A DNA stretch of 64,000 nucleotides from [Eubacterium] infirmum. Its GTDB lineage: Bacteria > Bacillota > Clostridia > Peptostreptococcales > Anaerovoracaceae. The stretch spans positions 992,001-1,056,000 of the forward strand of contig UGGN01000001.1 in the NCBI GenBank assembly GCA_900450455.1, read 5' to 3'. Numbering within the stretch: position 1 is the stretch's first letter; each line of letters begins with the position of its first letter. Below the pieces are notes generated by a model that was not told the origin of the DNA, searched no databases, and worked only from the letters and a program-made list of their open reading frames with translations. The translations under genes were made by a program, and so were the position numbers. Shown one piece after another: positions 52,252 through 61,261 of this stretch.

Positions 52252-53974
52252 AAAATCATTTGGATATGTACCGGAGTACCGGATATTTGGCTATTTAGCA
52301 GTTCTGATATCAGCCATTTCTGCATTTTTGATGGTGTTTGGGTATTATCACATATATAAATTCTTTGATGAAGTTATAGTCAAAAATAATCTTGAAAATG
52401 CAAGTGTGTATGCAATAAAGATTGTAATCTATTTGACTTTAGCAGCTATATTATATTTAATCTCCGGATTAGCTTCGCACAAGCTGGCTTTTAGGCTGGA
52501 GACAAATCTTAGAAAGAGAGGAATAGACGGACTTACAGATTCCAGCTTTAGGTTCTTTGATACTAATACGTCGGGGCAGATCAGAAAAACGATAGATGAT
52601 AATGCTGCAATGACTCATACAGCAGTTGCACACATGATTCCGGATAACTCGCAGGCATTTTTGACACCTATACTTGCAATAGTGCTGGCGTTTACTATAA
52701 GTATTAGAGTAGGGATAGTCATCGTGGTTTTGAGCCTTGTCAGCGCTCTCATACTAAAGGCTATGATGGGGAATTCCGATTTTATGAATGTGTATCAAGC
52801 GGCACTGAACAAGCTCAGTTCAGAGACGGTCGAGTACATAAGAGGGATGCAGGTAGTTAAGATTTTCGGGACAAAGCTAAATTCATTTAAAGCTCTCAAT
52901 GAGTCCATAAAAAATTATTCGAAATATGCATACGATTACTCGCTTTCTTGCAAGAGACCATATGTTATCTACCAACTGATTTTTCTGGGGTTGATTGCGA
53001 TTATCAGTATACCGCTAAGCTTTTTCATGACAGACATAGGAAGTCCAGAGGTTCTTATAGTTGAACTCATAATGATATTTTTCATCAGCGGAGTAATAAT
53101 GGTTGCCTTCATGAAAATCATGTGGGCGAGCATGAATATATTTAACGCAAAATACGCGATTGAAAATCTGGAAGCATTGTATGACAAAATGCAGGAGGAT
53201 AAGCTGACATATGGAAGCAGAACACATTTTGACAACTACAATATAGAGTTTGAAAACGTGACTTTCTCATATGGAGAAAATCTAGTACTTGAGAACCTGT
53301 CATTTTCATTGCCGGAGAGGAAAACCTATGCGCTTGTAGGACATTCGGGATCCGGTAAATCGACCATAGCCAAGCTGTTATCCGGCTTTTATAAGCTTGA
53401 TGCAGGAGCGATCAAAATAGGGGGACATCCTCTTGAGGAGTATACAAAAGAGGCTATTATACGCAATATTTCGTTTGTATTCCAGGATAGTAAGTTATTT
53501 AAGAAATCTATATATGATAACGTTGCATTGGCAGACGAGACAGCGAGCAGGGAAGATGTCATGAAAGCTATGAGCTTGGCAGGCTGCGATGAAATCCTCT
53601 CTAAGTTTAAGGACAGGGAAAACACCATTATCGGCTCAAAGGGTGTCTATTTGTCGGGTGGTGAAAAGCAGAGAATCGCGATAGCAAGAGCAATTTTGAA
53701 GGACTCTCCTATAGTAATAATGGATGAAGCGAGTGCTTCTATAGATGCAGATAACGAGTATGAATTGCAAAAAGCCTTTAAGAACCTCATGAAGGACAGG
53801 ACGGTAATCATGATTGCCCATAGATTGAGCAGCATCCAAAATGTAGATGAAATCATAGTTTTAGAAGGTGGTAAGCTTGTTGAAAGAGGAAACAATGAAT
53901 CCTTAATTCAAAAGCAAGGAATCTACAGCAAATTGCTTTGCCTATATGAAACAGCAAATGATTGGAGGGTGTAA
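52238..53974 (+). CDS. ABC half-transporter (permease-ATPase), first
   Basis: The 578-residue protein has six transmembrane helices (exporter-type fold, about 18-310) and an ATPase domain with Walker A G-H-S-G-S-G-K-S (about 368-375), signature L-S-G-G-E-K-Q-R and Walker B I-V-I-M-D-E-A-S. The ATG at 52238 has GGAGAGAGG in front; the frame is open further upstream inside the TetR gene but without a site. It forms a heterodimer with the next gene. The substrate is unknown; proximity to the cobalamin-controlled gene is suggestive only. Confidence 0.88.
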   Translation: MDVYKKSFGYVPEYRIFGYLAVLISAISAFLMVFGYYHIYKFFDEVIVKNNLENASVYAIKIVIYLTLAAILYLISGLASHKLAFRLETNLRKRGIDGLTDSSFRFFDTNTSGQIRKTIDDNAAMTHTAVAHMIPDNSQAFLTPILAIVLAFTISIRVGIVIVVLSLVSALILKAMMGNSDFMNVYQAALNKLSSETVEYIRGMQVVKIFGTKLNSFKALNESIKNYSKYAYDYSLSCKRPYVIYQLIFLGLIAIISIPLSFFMTDIGSPEVLIVELIMIFFISGVIMVAFMKIMWASMNIFNAKYAIENLEALYDKMQEDKLTYGSRTHFDNYNIEFENVTFSYGENLVLENLSFSLPERKTYALVGHSGSGKSTIAKLLSGFYKLDAGAIKIGGHPLEEYTKEAIIRNISFVFQDSKLFKKSIYDNVALADETASREDVMKAMSLAGCDEILSKFKDRENTIIGSKGVYLSGGEKQRIAIARAILKDSPIVIMDEASASIDADNEYELQKAFKNLMKDRTVIMIAHRLSSIQNVDEIIVLEGGKLVERGNNESLIQKQGIYSKLLCLYETANDWRV

Positions 53975-53975
53975 A

Positions 53976-55697
53976 ATGAAAAACTATTTTAAAAAGAGAT
54001 ATGCCCTGTCTGATCAGGGTGCGAAAAACCTTACAAAAGCGACTTTATATTGTACTTTGACATATTTTGCAAACCTAGCTCCTGTGTTCATTTTGATGGC
54101 TATGTTCGATCAGCTGATACTGGGGAATGTGCACGCTAACTGGCAGTATATCTGCATGGCGGTAGTTACCTTGTTACTGATGTATGTATTGCTATCAAAA
54201 GAGTACGTTAGCCTGTATAACGCCACCTATAAGGAGTCGGCAAAATTGAGAACGGATATCGCTGAGAATTTAGCAGACTTACCGCTTGCGTACTTTTCAA
54301 AGCATGATTTATCAGATCTATCACAAACTATAATGGCTGATGTGAATTCAATCGAGCATGCGATGAGCCATTCGATCCCTAAGGTTGTCGGAATGTGGAT
54401 TTTCTTCCCTATTATAGGTCTAATGATGATTATCGGAAATTGGAAGCTTGGGCTTGCGACAATAATTCCTACGCTTGTGAGCTTTGTAGTAATTCCGATG
54501 AGCAGGAAGAAAGAAATCTCGGCAAACAGTAAGTACTACAGTGTTTTGAGAGAAAACTCCGAGCTGTTTCAGGAGACTATCGAGCTACAACAAGAAATAA
54601 ACAGCTTTAATCAGTCAAAGAATGTTAAGGAAAGTCTATATAAGAAGATGGAGGAAAGCGAGAAGATACATTTAAAAGTTGAGCTGTTGGCAATGGTTCT
54701 CACCGCAATATCTACGCTATTTGCATATATCAGCGTCGCAGTGGTTATACTTGTCGGAATAGAACTGCTCATGCGCGGTGAAATTTCACTTCTGTATCTG
54801 ATAGGATATATTATAGCTGCAATAAAGGTTAAGGAACTCTTTGATATATCGAAAGAAGGCATATTAGAAATGTACTATATAGAGCCTGCGGTAAAGCGAA
54901 TCAAAGAAATTAAGAACGCTGTACTACAGGAGGGCAAGGATACTAAGCTTTCGAGCTTTGATATAGAGTTCAAAAATGTCTCATTTGCGTACGACGAGGA
55001 TACTCAAGTACTAAAGGATGTGAGCTTTACAGCAAAACAAGGTGAGGTCACTGCACTTGTCGGTGCATCGGGCTCCGGTAAAACTTCTATTTTAAGACTG
55101 GTGTCAAGGCTGTACGACTACGATGGCGGGAGTATTTTGATAGACGGAAAGGACATCAAAGATATATCGACAGAGTCCTTGTTCAAGGATGTTTCAATTG
55201 TATTTCAGGATGTAACTCTGTTTAATACCAGTGTGATGGAAAACATAAGACTTGGAAGAGAAAGTGCAAGCGATGAAGAGGTAAGAAAGGCTGCCAAGCT
55301 TGCTAACTGCATTGATTTCATAGACAAGCTGCCCGAAGGCTTTGATACTCCTATAGGTGAAAATGGTGCAGAGCTATCCGGTGGAGAGAGACAGAGGCTT
55401 TCAATCGCCAGAGCATTCCTCAAGGATGCACCTATACTGATCTTAGATGAAATCTCGGCAAGCCTTGATGTAGATAATGAAAAGAAGATTCAGGAGAGCC
55501 TGAACAAACTCATAGAAAATAAGACGGTAATTATAATATCGCACAGGCTGAAATCAATAGAAAACGTTAACAAGATTGTTGTAATAGATGACGGTATTGT
55601 TGAGACAGTCGGCACACATGATGAGCTGATGAATCAGTCAAAGGTATACAAAAATCTAATTCAAAAAACTAAGTTGGCCGAGGAATTCAATTATTAG
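53976..55697 (+). CDS. ABC half-transporter (permease-ATPase), second
   Basis: The 573-residue partner of the preceding gene has six transmembrane helices and an ATPase with Walker A G-A-S-G-S-G-K-T, signature L-S-G-G-E-R-Q-R and Walker B I-L-I-L-D-E-I-S. In both, the residue after the Walker B Asp is Glu, so neither site looks degenerate. The ATG at 53976 follows the previous stop by one base with TGGAGGG upstream, giving tight coupling. A terminator follows at 55802. Confidence 0.88.
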   Translation: MKNYFKKRYALSDQGAKNLTKATLYCTLTYFANLAPVFILMAMFDQLILGNVHANWQYICMAVVTLLLMYVLLSKEYVSLYNATYKESAKLRTDIAENLADLPLAYFSKHDLSDLSQTIMADVNSIEHAMSHSIPKVVGMWIFFPIIGLMMIIGNWKLGLATIIPTLVSFVVIPMSRKKEISANSKYYSVLRENSELFQETIELQQEINSFNQSKNVKESLYKKMEESEKIHLKVELLAMVLTAISTLFAYISVAVVILVGIELLMRGEISLLYLIGYIIAAIKVKELFDISKEGILEMYYIEPAVKRIKEIKNAVLQEGKDTKLSSFDIEFKNVSFAYDEDTQVLKDVSFTAKQGEVTALVGASGSGKTSILRLVSRLYDYDGGSILIDGKDIKDISTESLFKDVSIVFQDVTLFNTSVMENIRLGRESASDEEVRKAAKLANCIDFIDKLPEGFDTPIGENGAELSGGERQRLSIARAFLKDAPILILDEISASLDVDNEKKIQESLNKLIENKTVIIISHRLKSIENVNKIVVIDDGIVETVGTHDELMNQSKVYKNLIQKTKLAEEFNY

Positions 55698-55801
55698 AGA
55701 AAATGACATGAGGGATAAAAAAATAAAGATTAAATACCTTATTTCAGATTAAGTTCTGTGCTTAGAGGATTTCAAGAGCTATAACTAAAAATATCAAAAG
55801 G

Positions 55802-55821
55802 CAGCCGGATGGCTGTTTTTT
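55802..55821 (+). terminator. Intrinsic terminator of the TetR-ABC operon
   Basis: CAGCC-GGAT-GGCTG with T6, about 105 bases after the last stop. Confidence 0.8.
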
Positions 55822-55919
55822 GTTGCAAAACGTTCAGGTTTCGAACGTCAGTATAGCCTAAAATCTTGCAGTTTCGCCATTTATATGGTATCGTTTATAA
55901 AAACAGTTAGGAGATGCGA

Positions 55920-57476
55920 ATGAGCATAATGACAGTAAAAAAACTATCGCACGGCTTCGGCGATAGAGCTATATTCAACGATGTTTCCTTCAGACTTCTC
56001 AAGGGCGAGCATATCGGACTCATAGGAGCAAACGGCGAGGGGAAGTCGACATTTATGAACATAATCACGGGTAAGCTTATGCCGGACGAGGGCACGGTTC
56101 AGTGGTCAAAGAACGTGAGTGTAGGATATATGGACCAGCATGCGGTTCTTAAGAAGGGGATGAGCATCAAAGAGGCACTGGCGGGTGCATTTGATTCTCT
56201 CTTTGATATGGAAAAGCAGATGAATGAGCTTTACGATCAGATGGGAAGTGCTGACCCTGATAAGATGAATGAGATGATGGAGGAAGCGAGCGTGCTTCAG
56301 GAACTTTTGATGGCACACGACTTCTACAGTATAGATGTCAAGGTGGACGAGGTGGCAAGGGCTCTTGGGCTCATGGAACTGGGGCTTGATACTGATGTTT
56401 CTGCACTTTCAGGCGGACAGAGAACCAAGGTGCTTCTCGCGAAGCTGCTTCTATCCAAGCCGGACATTCTCCTTTTAGACGAGCCGACAAACTATCTCGA
56501 TAGGGAGCATATTGAATGGCTGAGAAGATATCTTGAGTCTTATGAGAATGCTTTCATCCTCATAAGCCATGATATACCGTTTCTGAACAGCGTTGTAAAC
56601 TTGATTTATCACATGCATAACAAGAAGCTTGATAGATATGTCGGAGACTACGATAAATTCATGGAGGTGTTCAAGGTTAAGCAGGAGCAACAGGAAGCTG
56701 CTTACAAGAGACAGCAAGCTGAAATTGCAGAACTTAAGGACTTCGTTGCCAGAAACAAGAGCAGGGTCGCTACAAGAAATATGGCGATGTCAAGACAGAA
56801 AAAACTCGATAACATGGAGTTGATTTCAAGGCCGACTGAGGCACCTGAACCGGAGTTTGATTTTAAGGAGAGCAAAATCAGCGGCAAGCTTATATTTGAG
56901 ACTAAGGACCTGGTAATCGGCTACGATGAACCTCTGAGCAAGCCGTTAGAACTTTACATGGAGCGTAAGCAGAAGATTGTAATCGAAGGTGCAAACGGCA
57001 TAGGAAAGACTACGCTGCTTAAGAGTCTTCTGGGGCTGATACCGGCAGTGTCCGGAGAAGCCAGAATGGGTGATTCTATAGAGCTTGGTTACTTTGAGCA
57101 GGAAAGTTCTGATGATGGCGAAAAGACATGTATAGACGAAATTTGGCAGGATTTTCAGGCATGGACGCAGTTTGAGGTGAGACTTGCTTTGGCAAAGTGC
57201 GGGCTTACAACAAAGCATATAGAGAGCAAGGTTAAGGTTCTATCAGGAGGTGAACAGGCAAAGGTAAGACTTTGCAAGCTAATCAACAGACCTTCTAACC
57301 TATTGGTTCTGGATGAACCGACAAATCACCTCGATGTTGCAGCAAAGATGGAGCTAAAACGCGCACTGCAGGAGTACAAGGGCAGCATTTTGATGGTATG
57401 TCACGAGCCTGAGTTCTACGAAGGACTTGCTACAGAAATCTGGGACCTTTCGGAGTGGACGACAAGACTGATATAA
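55920..57476 (+). CDS. ABC-F family ATPase (YkpA-like)
   Basis: The 518-residue protein has two ATPase domains and no membrane part. Walker A motifs are G-A-N-G-E-G-K-S and G-A-N-G-I-G-K-T, signatures L-S-G-G-Q-R and L-S-G-G-E-Q, with a linker between (about 240-300) as in ABC-F proteins that act on the ribosome. The ATG at 55920 has AGGAG 6 bases upstream; the preceding ATG abuts that site. It resembles the YkpA/YbiT group, with no firm drug-resistance assignment. Confidence 0.9.
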   Translation: MSIMTVKKLSHGFGDRAIFNDVSFRLLKGEHIGLIGANGEGKSTFMNIITGKLMPDEGTVQWSKNVSVGYMDQHAVLKKGMSIKEALAGAFDSLFDMEKQMNELYDQMGSADPDKMNEMMEEASVLQELLMAHDFYSIDVKVDEVARALGLMELGLDTDVSALSGGQRTKVLLAKLLLSKPDILLLDEPTNYLDREHIEWLRRYLESYENAFILISHDIPFLNSVVNLIYHMHNKKLDRYVGDYDKFMEVFKVKQEQQEAAYKRQQAEIAELKDFVARNKSRVATRNMAMSRQKKLDNMELISRPTEAPEPEFDFKESKISGKLIFETKDLVIGYDEPLSKPLELYMERKQKIVIEGANGIGKTTLLKSLLGLIPAVSGEARMGDSIELGYFEQESSDDGEKTCIDEIWQDFQAWTQFEVRLALAKCGLTTKHIESKVKVLSGGEQAKVRLCKLINRPSNLLVLDEPTNHLDVAAKMELKRALQEYKGSILMVCHEPEFYEGLATEIWDLSEWTTRLI

Positions 57477-57488
57477 AAGGAGACCACT

Positions 57489-58175
57489 ATGACAATTGCT
57501 GAAGATATAAGAAATAGACTGATGAGTCTAAAGGATGAGTCTTACAAGGAATTTAATTCAAAGCTAATCCCAAATGTGGATGAAAGTTTGATCATCGGCG
57601 TGAGAGTTCCTGCGTTAAGAAAGCTCGAAAAGGAGCTCAGAAGCGAGAACATAGGAGATTGGTTGTCTGAACTTCCTCATAAATACTTAGAGGAGAATAC
57701 TTTGCACGGAATTGTAATTTCATGTATGAAGTCTCAGGAGGAGTGCCTTTCCGGACTTGATGAATTTCTTCCATATGTTGATAATTGGGCAACTTGCGAT
57801 ATAATAAACCCCAAGGTTTTAGCAAAAGACAAGGCAAAGTTTCTCACTTGCATTAAGTCGTGGATAAAATCAGATTATCTTTACACGAGCAGATTCGGAA
57901 TCGAGATGCTGATGAGCTATTATCTTGATGAAGAATTCAGGTCTGAATATCTTGAACTTGTGGCTGTAGTTAAAAGCGAAGAATACTATCTCAACATGAT
58001 GATAGCCTGGTTCTTTGCAACGGCTCTTGCCAAGCAGTGGGATAGCACGATAGGATACATTGAGGAGAAAAGACTATCAAAGTGGACCCACAACAAGACT
58101 ATACAAAAGGCTATAGAAAGCTATAGGATAAGCGATGAGCAAAAGGAATACCTTAGGGGTCTAAAGATAAAGTAA
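57489..58175 (+). CDS. DNA alkylation repair protein (AlkD-like)
   Basis: The 228-residue all-helical protein matches the AlkD HEAT-repeat family: G-V-R-V-P-A-L-R-K-L, N-W-A-T-C-D-I-I-N and S-D-Y-L-Y-T-S-R-F-G-I-E-M-L. AlkD enzymes remove alkylated bases from DNA. AAAGGAG precedes the ATG, 12 bases after the ABC-F gene, so they are likely cotranscribed. Confidence 0.85.
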   Translation: MTIAEDIRNRLMSLKDESYKEFNSKLIPNVDESLIIGVRVPALRKLEKELRSENIGDWLSELPHKYLEENTLHGIVISCMKSQEECLSGLDEFLPYVDNWATCDIINPKVLAKDKAKFLTCIKSWIKSDYLYTSRFGIEMLMSYYLDEEFRSEYLELVAVVKSEEYYLNMMIAWFFATALAKQWDSTIGYIEEKRLSKWTHNKTIQKAIESYRISDEQKEYLRGLKIK

Positions 58176-58201
58176 GCGAGTTTTCAAGGAAGGTGGAAAC
58201 G

Positions 58202-59044
58202 ATGGATATCAAAAAAATATATCTGGTTTATTTCAGTCCGGGCGGAAACACGGAGAAGGTCGTAAAGCTTATCGGAAATAAGCTCACAGAGGAGCTGGGT
58301 GCCGATGTCAATACGATTGACTTTACATTGCCCGAGATGAGAAATATATACTACACCTTTGCAGAAGATGAACTGGCTGTCTTCGGAATGCCGACCTATG
58401 CAGGAAGAGTACCAAATAAACTACTTAGCTTCCTTAAGGAAGGTTTCAAGGGAAACGGAACAAAGGCAGTTGCTATCACTACCTTCGGAAATAGAAGCTT
58501 TGACAGTTCTTTGAGCGAGCTTTCACTAGAGCTTTATCAAAACGGATTTGATGTCTTTGCAGCAGGTTCATTTGCCTGTCAGCACCACTTTTCAAAACTT
58601 ATCGGAACGGCAAGACCGGACGAAGAAGATACAGCCGAAATAGAAAAGTTTGCACAAAGCATAGCTGAGTGGCTATCAAAGTCAGAAGCACAGGAATCAG
58701 AAAGAAGGAACATCCTTTCTGAATCTGAGGTTAAGCCATACTACATACCACTAGGTGAAGATATGCAGCCGGCAAAATTCCTAAAGGCAACACCTAAGAC
58801 CGTAGATGAGCTCTGCGATGGATGTGGAGTCTGCGTCAAGGTCTGTCCGGTCGGTGTAATATCATCTGACTATACGACGATTACAGGGCCATGCATCAAA
58901 TGTCAGGCTTGCGTAATTAAATGCCATAGTGGGGCAAAGTATTTTGATGACGAAGCGTTCCTATCTCATGTTAGAATGCTGGAGAAAAACTATACGAAAA
59001 GAGCAGCAAACTTCGCTTTGATTGAAAAGACGGGTGAAGTGTGA
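58202..59044 (+). CDS. EFR1-type flavodoxin/ferredoxin protein
   Basis: The 280-residue protein has an N-terminal flavodoxin-like domain (F-S-P-G-G-N-T-E-K-V near 12-21; M-P-T-Y-A-G-R-V-P-N) and a C-terminal pair of [4Fe-4S] motifs (C-D-G-C-G-V-C-V-K-V-C-P and C-I-K-C-Q-A-C-V-I-K-C-H). It is a soluble electron-transfer protein of anaerobes. The ATG at 58202 has AAGGAAGGTGG upstream; a GTG earlier is inside it. Confidence 0.88.
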   Translation: MDIKKIYLVYFSPGGNTEKVVKLIGNKLTEELGADVNTIDFTLPEMRNIYYTFAEDELAVFGMPTYAGRVPNKLLSFLKEGFKGNGTKAVAITTFGNRSFDSSLSELSLELYQNGFDVFAAGSFACQHHFSKLIGTARPDEEDTAEIEKFAQSIAEWLSKSEAQESERRNILSESEVKPYYIPLGEDMQPAKFLKATPKTVDELCDGCGVCVKVCPVGVISSDYTTITGPCIKCQACVIKCHSGAKYFDDEAFLSHVRMLEKNYTKRAANFALIEKTGEV

Positions 59045-59090
59045 TAGATTATGTCTGTAGTAAATAAAGCTACAGTTAATGGAGGGGTTA

Positions 59091-60290
59091 ATGAAATTAC
59101 CTGATAGAAATGAAAAATATCAACAGATACTTTTGTATGTATTACTAGGTGCATTTTGCATTTTGGTCATGCTTTTCTTGCTAATCAATATAGGTGTGAT
59201 AGTGCCAAAGGGAATGAGTTTTATTTCGACATTTTTCTCGTTGATCTCACCATTTATAGTTGGACTTGCAATAGTTTATCTCCTAAATCCGATTGTAAAC
59301 CAAATAGAAAAGATGCTTTACAAAAGCCTTGGAATCATCTTCAAAAAGAAGAAAGACAGGATGTCATTTAGGGGCTTATCCGTTTTGATTACATACCTGA
59401 TAGTAGCAGGATGCATATTTCTGATTTTATCTGTAATAATTTCATCGGTTGCGAATGAAATCAAACTTGCGGATACCGACAGTCTCAAAAACATAGCCCT
59501 TTCTCTTCTGAGCTCCGGAAAGGAATTTATAAAGGGAATAGCGAGCAAGCTAGAGCAGTTCGGAATCAAGTCTGCAAATATAAGCGAGTACCAGCAGAAG
59601 CTTCTCGATTGGATAAACAGCAGCACTACGGACATCGCAACAGGTGCATTCTCGTTTGTATCAAATGTTGGAAATGCAATTTCAAAGTTCTTAATCGCCA
59701 TGGTACTTTCAATATATGTTCTAATTGATCTGGACAACTTGAAGAAGTACTGGCAGAAGGCTGCAGCTGCACTTCTTAGAAACCGTAGCTACGGCGCATT
59801 ATCGACATTCCTGAAAGATGCTGATGACTGCTTCTCAGGATATATCAAAGGTCAGTTTCTCGATGCCTGTGTAATGGCTGTGCTGGTGAGCGTGGGACTT
59901 TCAATCGTAAATGTAAAGTACAGCGTTTTGATTGGTATTCTGACAGGAATTGGGAATCTAATTCCTTACGTTGGTCCTATATTTGCATACGGTGGTACAA
60001 TTTTGGCCTGTGTAGTCGATGGCGATTTCAAGAAAATGTTGATTGGACTTATTGTGGTTTTGGTTATACAGGGCTTAGATGGTAACTTTATAAATCCAAA
60101 ACTGCTCTCGAACAGTATCTCGGTAAACCCAATACTGGTAATCATTGCGCTTTTAATAGGGGCATCAACCGGAGGACTAATGGGAATGCTGGTAGCAGTT
60201 CCTGTAGCGGCATTGGTAAAAAAGGAATTTGACAGGTTTATAGCTTGGCGCGAAGCTAAGAAACTTGAAAAGTCAGGAGAGATGCAATGA
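59091..60290 (+). CDS. AI-2E family permease (YtvI/PerM-like)
   Basis: The 399-residue membrane protein has about seven transmembrane helices and the family pattern G-N-L-I-P-Y-V-G-P-I-F and Q-G-L-D-G-N-F-I-N-P-K-L. Members are proposed exporters, including sodium-proton antiporters. The ATG at 59091 follows GGAGGGG; the ATG at 59079 precedes that site and is less likely. The end overlaps the LysR gene (ATGA). Confidence 0.85.
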   Translation: MKLPDRNEKYQQILLYVLLGAFCILVMLFLLINIGVIVPKGMSFISTFFSLISPFIVGLAIVYLLNPIVNQIEKMLYKSLGIIFKKKKDRMSFRGLSVLITYLIVAGCIFLILSVIISSVANEIKLADTDSLKNIALSLLSSGKEFIKGIASKLEQFGIKSANISEYQQKLLDWINSSTTDIATGAFSFVSNVGNAISKFLIAMVLSIYVLIDLDNLKKYWQKAAAALLRNRSYGALSTFLKDADDCFSGYIKGQFLDACVMAVLVSVGLSIVNVKYSVLIGILTGIGNLIPYVGPIFAYGGTILACVVDGDFKKMLIGLIVVLVIQGLDGNFINPKLLSNSISVNPILVIIALLIGASTGGLMGMLVAVPVAALVKKEFDRFIAWREAKKLEKSGEMQ

Positions 60291-61207
60291 CGCTGACACA
60301 GATAAAATACCTTATAAAAATAGTGGGGTGTGGCTCTATGAACAAAGCTGCCGAGCAGCTCTATGTAGCTCAGCCGTCTTTGACCGGTGCAATCAAAGAA
60401 CTCGAGAGGGAGCTGGGGTTCAGCCTGTTTAATCGTAGTGGCAAGGGTGTGAGCCTGACACCTGACGGCGTGGAATTTCTGATGTATGCAAAGGAGGTCT
60501 ATGCCGGTTACGAGACTTTGATGGAAAAGTATGGTGACGGAGCAAAGATAAAGAAAAAATTCGGTGTGTCAACTCAGCACTACTCATTTGCAATAAAAGC
60601 ATTTGTAGAGATGGTCAAGGGCTTTGATACAACTGAATACGAATTCGCAATTAGGGAAACTCAGACAAGAATGGTTATATCCGATGTTGCAAACTTAAGA
60701 AGTGAGATTGGACTACTTTATATGAGCGACTTCAATCGCAAGGCTCTTATGAAGCTGCTGAGCGCATCAAACATAAGTTTCAACAAACTTATAGACTGCG
60801 ATGCTTTCGTATATATATGGAAGGGGCATCCACTTGCAAGGGAAAAGTCAATTAACTTTGAACAGCTTAAGGATTATCCATGTCTCTCGTTCGAGCAGGG
60901 TGATAATGGATCGTTTTACTTTGCTGAAGAAATTTTGACGACCAACGAATATCCCAGAACTATTAAAGCTAATGATCGAGCTACCATGCTAAACTTGATG
61001 ATTGGACTAAACGGCTACACTCTTTGTTCCGGAATCATATGTGAGGAGTTAAACGGTGACGATTATATCGCAGTTCCTTATGAGGACAAACAGAATCCTA
61101 ACAGCGTAATGGAAATTGGCTATATCAAAAAGAAGGGCATAAGTCTTAGTCAAACCGGTGAGGATTACATAGAGCATCTCAAGAAATATCTAGGTGTAGT
61201 TGAATAG
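60287..61207 (+). CDS. LysR-family regulator
   Basis: The 306-residue protein has the LysR helix-turn-helix (M-N-K-A-A-E-Q-L-Y-V-A-Q-P-S-L-T) and a two-lobed effector domain. Its ATG overlaps the upstream stop by four bases, so it is coupled to the permease gene; GGAGAG precedes it. Placement after, rather than divergent to, its possible target is unusual for LysR. A terminator follows. Confidence 0.92.
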   Translation: MTLTQIKYLIKIVGCGSMNKAAEQLYVAQPSLTGAIKELERELGFSLFNRSGKGVSLTPDGVEFLMYAKEVYAGYETLMEKYGDGAKIKKKFGVSTQHYSFAIKAFVEMVKGFDTTEYEFAIRETQTRMVISDVANLRSEIGLLYMSDFNRKALMKLLSASNISFNKLIDCDAFVYIWKGHPLAREKSINFEQLKDYPCLSFEQGDNGSFYFAEEILTTNEYPRTIKANDRATMLNLMIGLNGYTLCSGIICEELNGDDYIAVPYEDKQNPNSVMEIGYIKKKGISLSQTGEDYIEHLKKYLGVVE

Positions 61208-61208
61208 T

Positions 61209-61243
61209 AAAAAAACGGTGCTGCAAAGCACCGATTTTGTATT
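61209..61243. terminator. Bidirectional intrinsic terminator
   Basis: CGGTGCT-GCAA-AGCACCG (61216-61233), with an A7 tract on the left that gives a strong T-run for the minus-strand hydrogenase gene and a looser T-rich tail for the plus-strand LysR gene. Confidence 0.85.
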
Positions 61244-61261
61244 TTAGTTTAATGCCAATCC

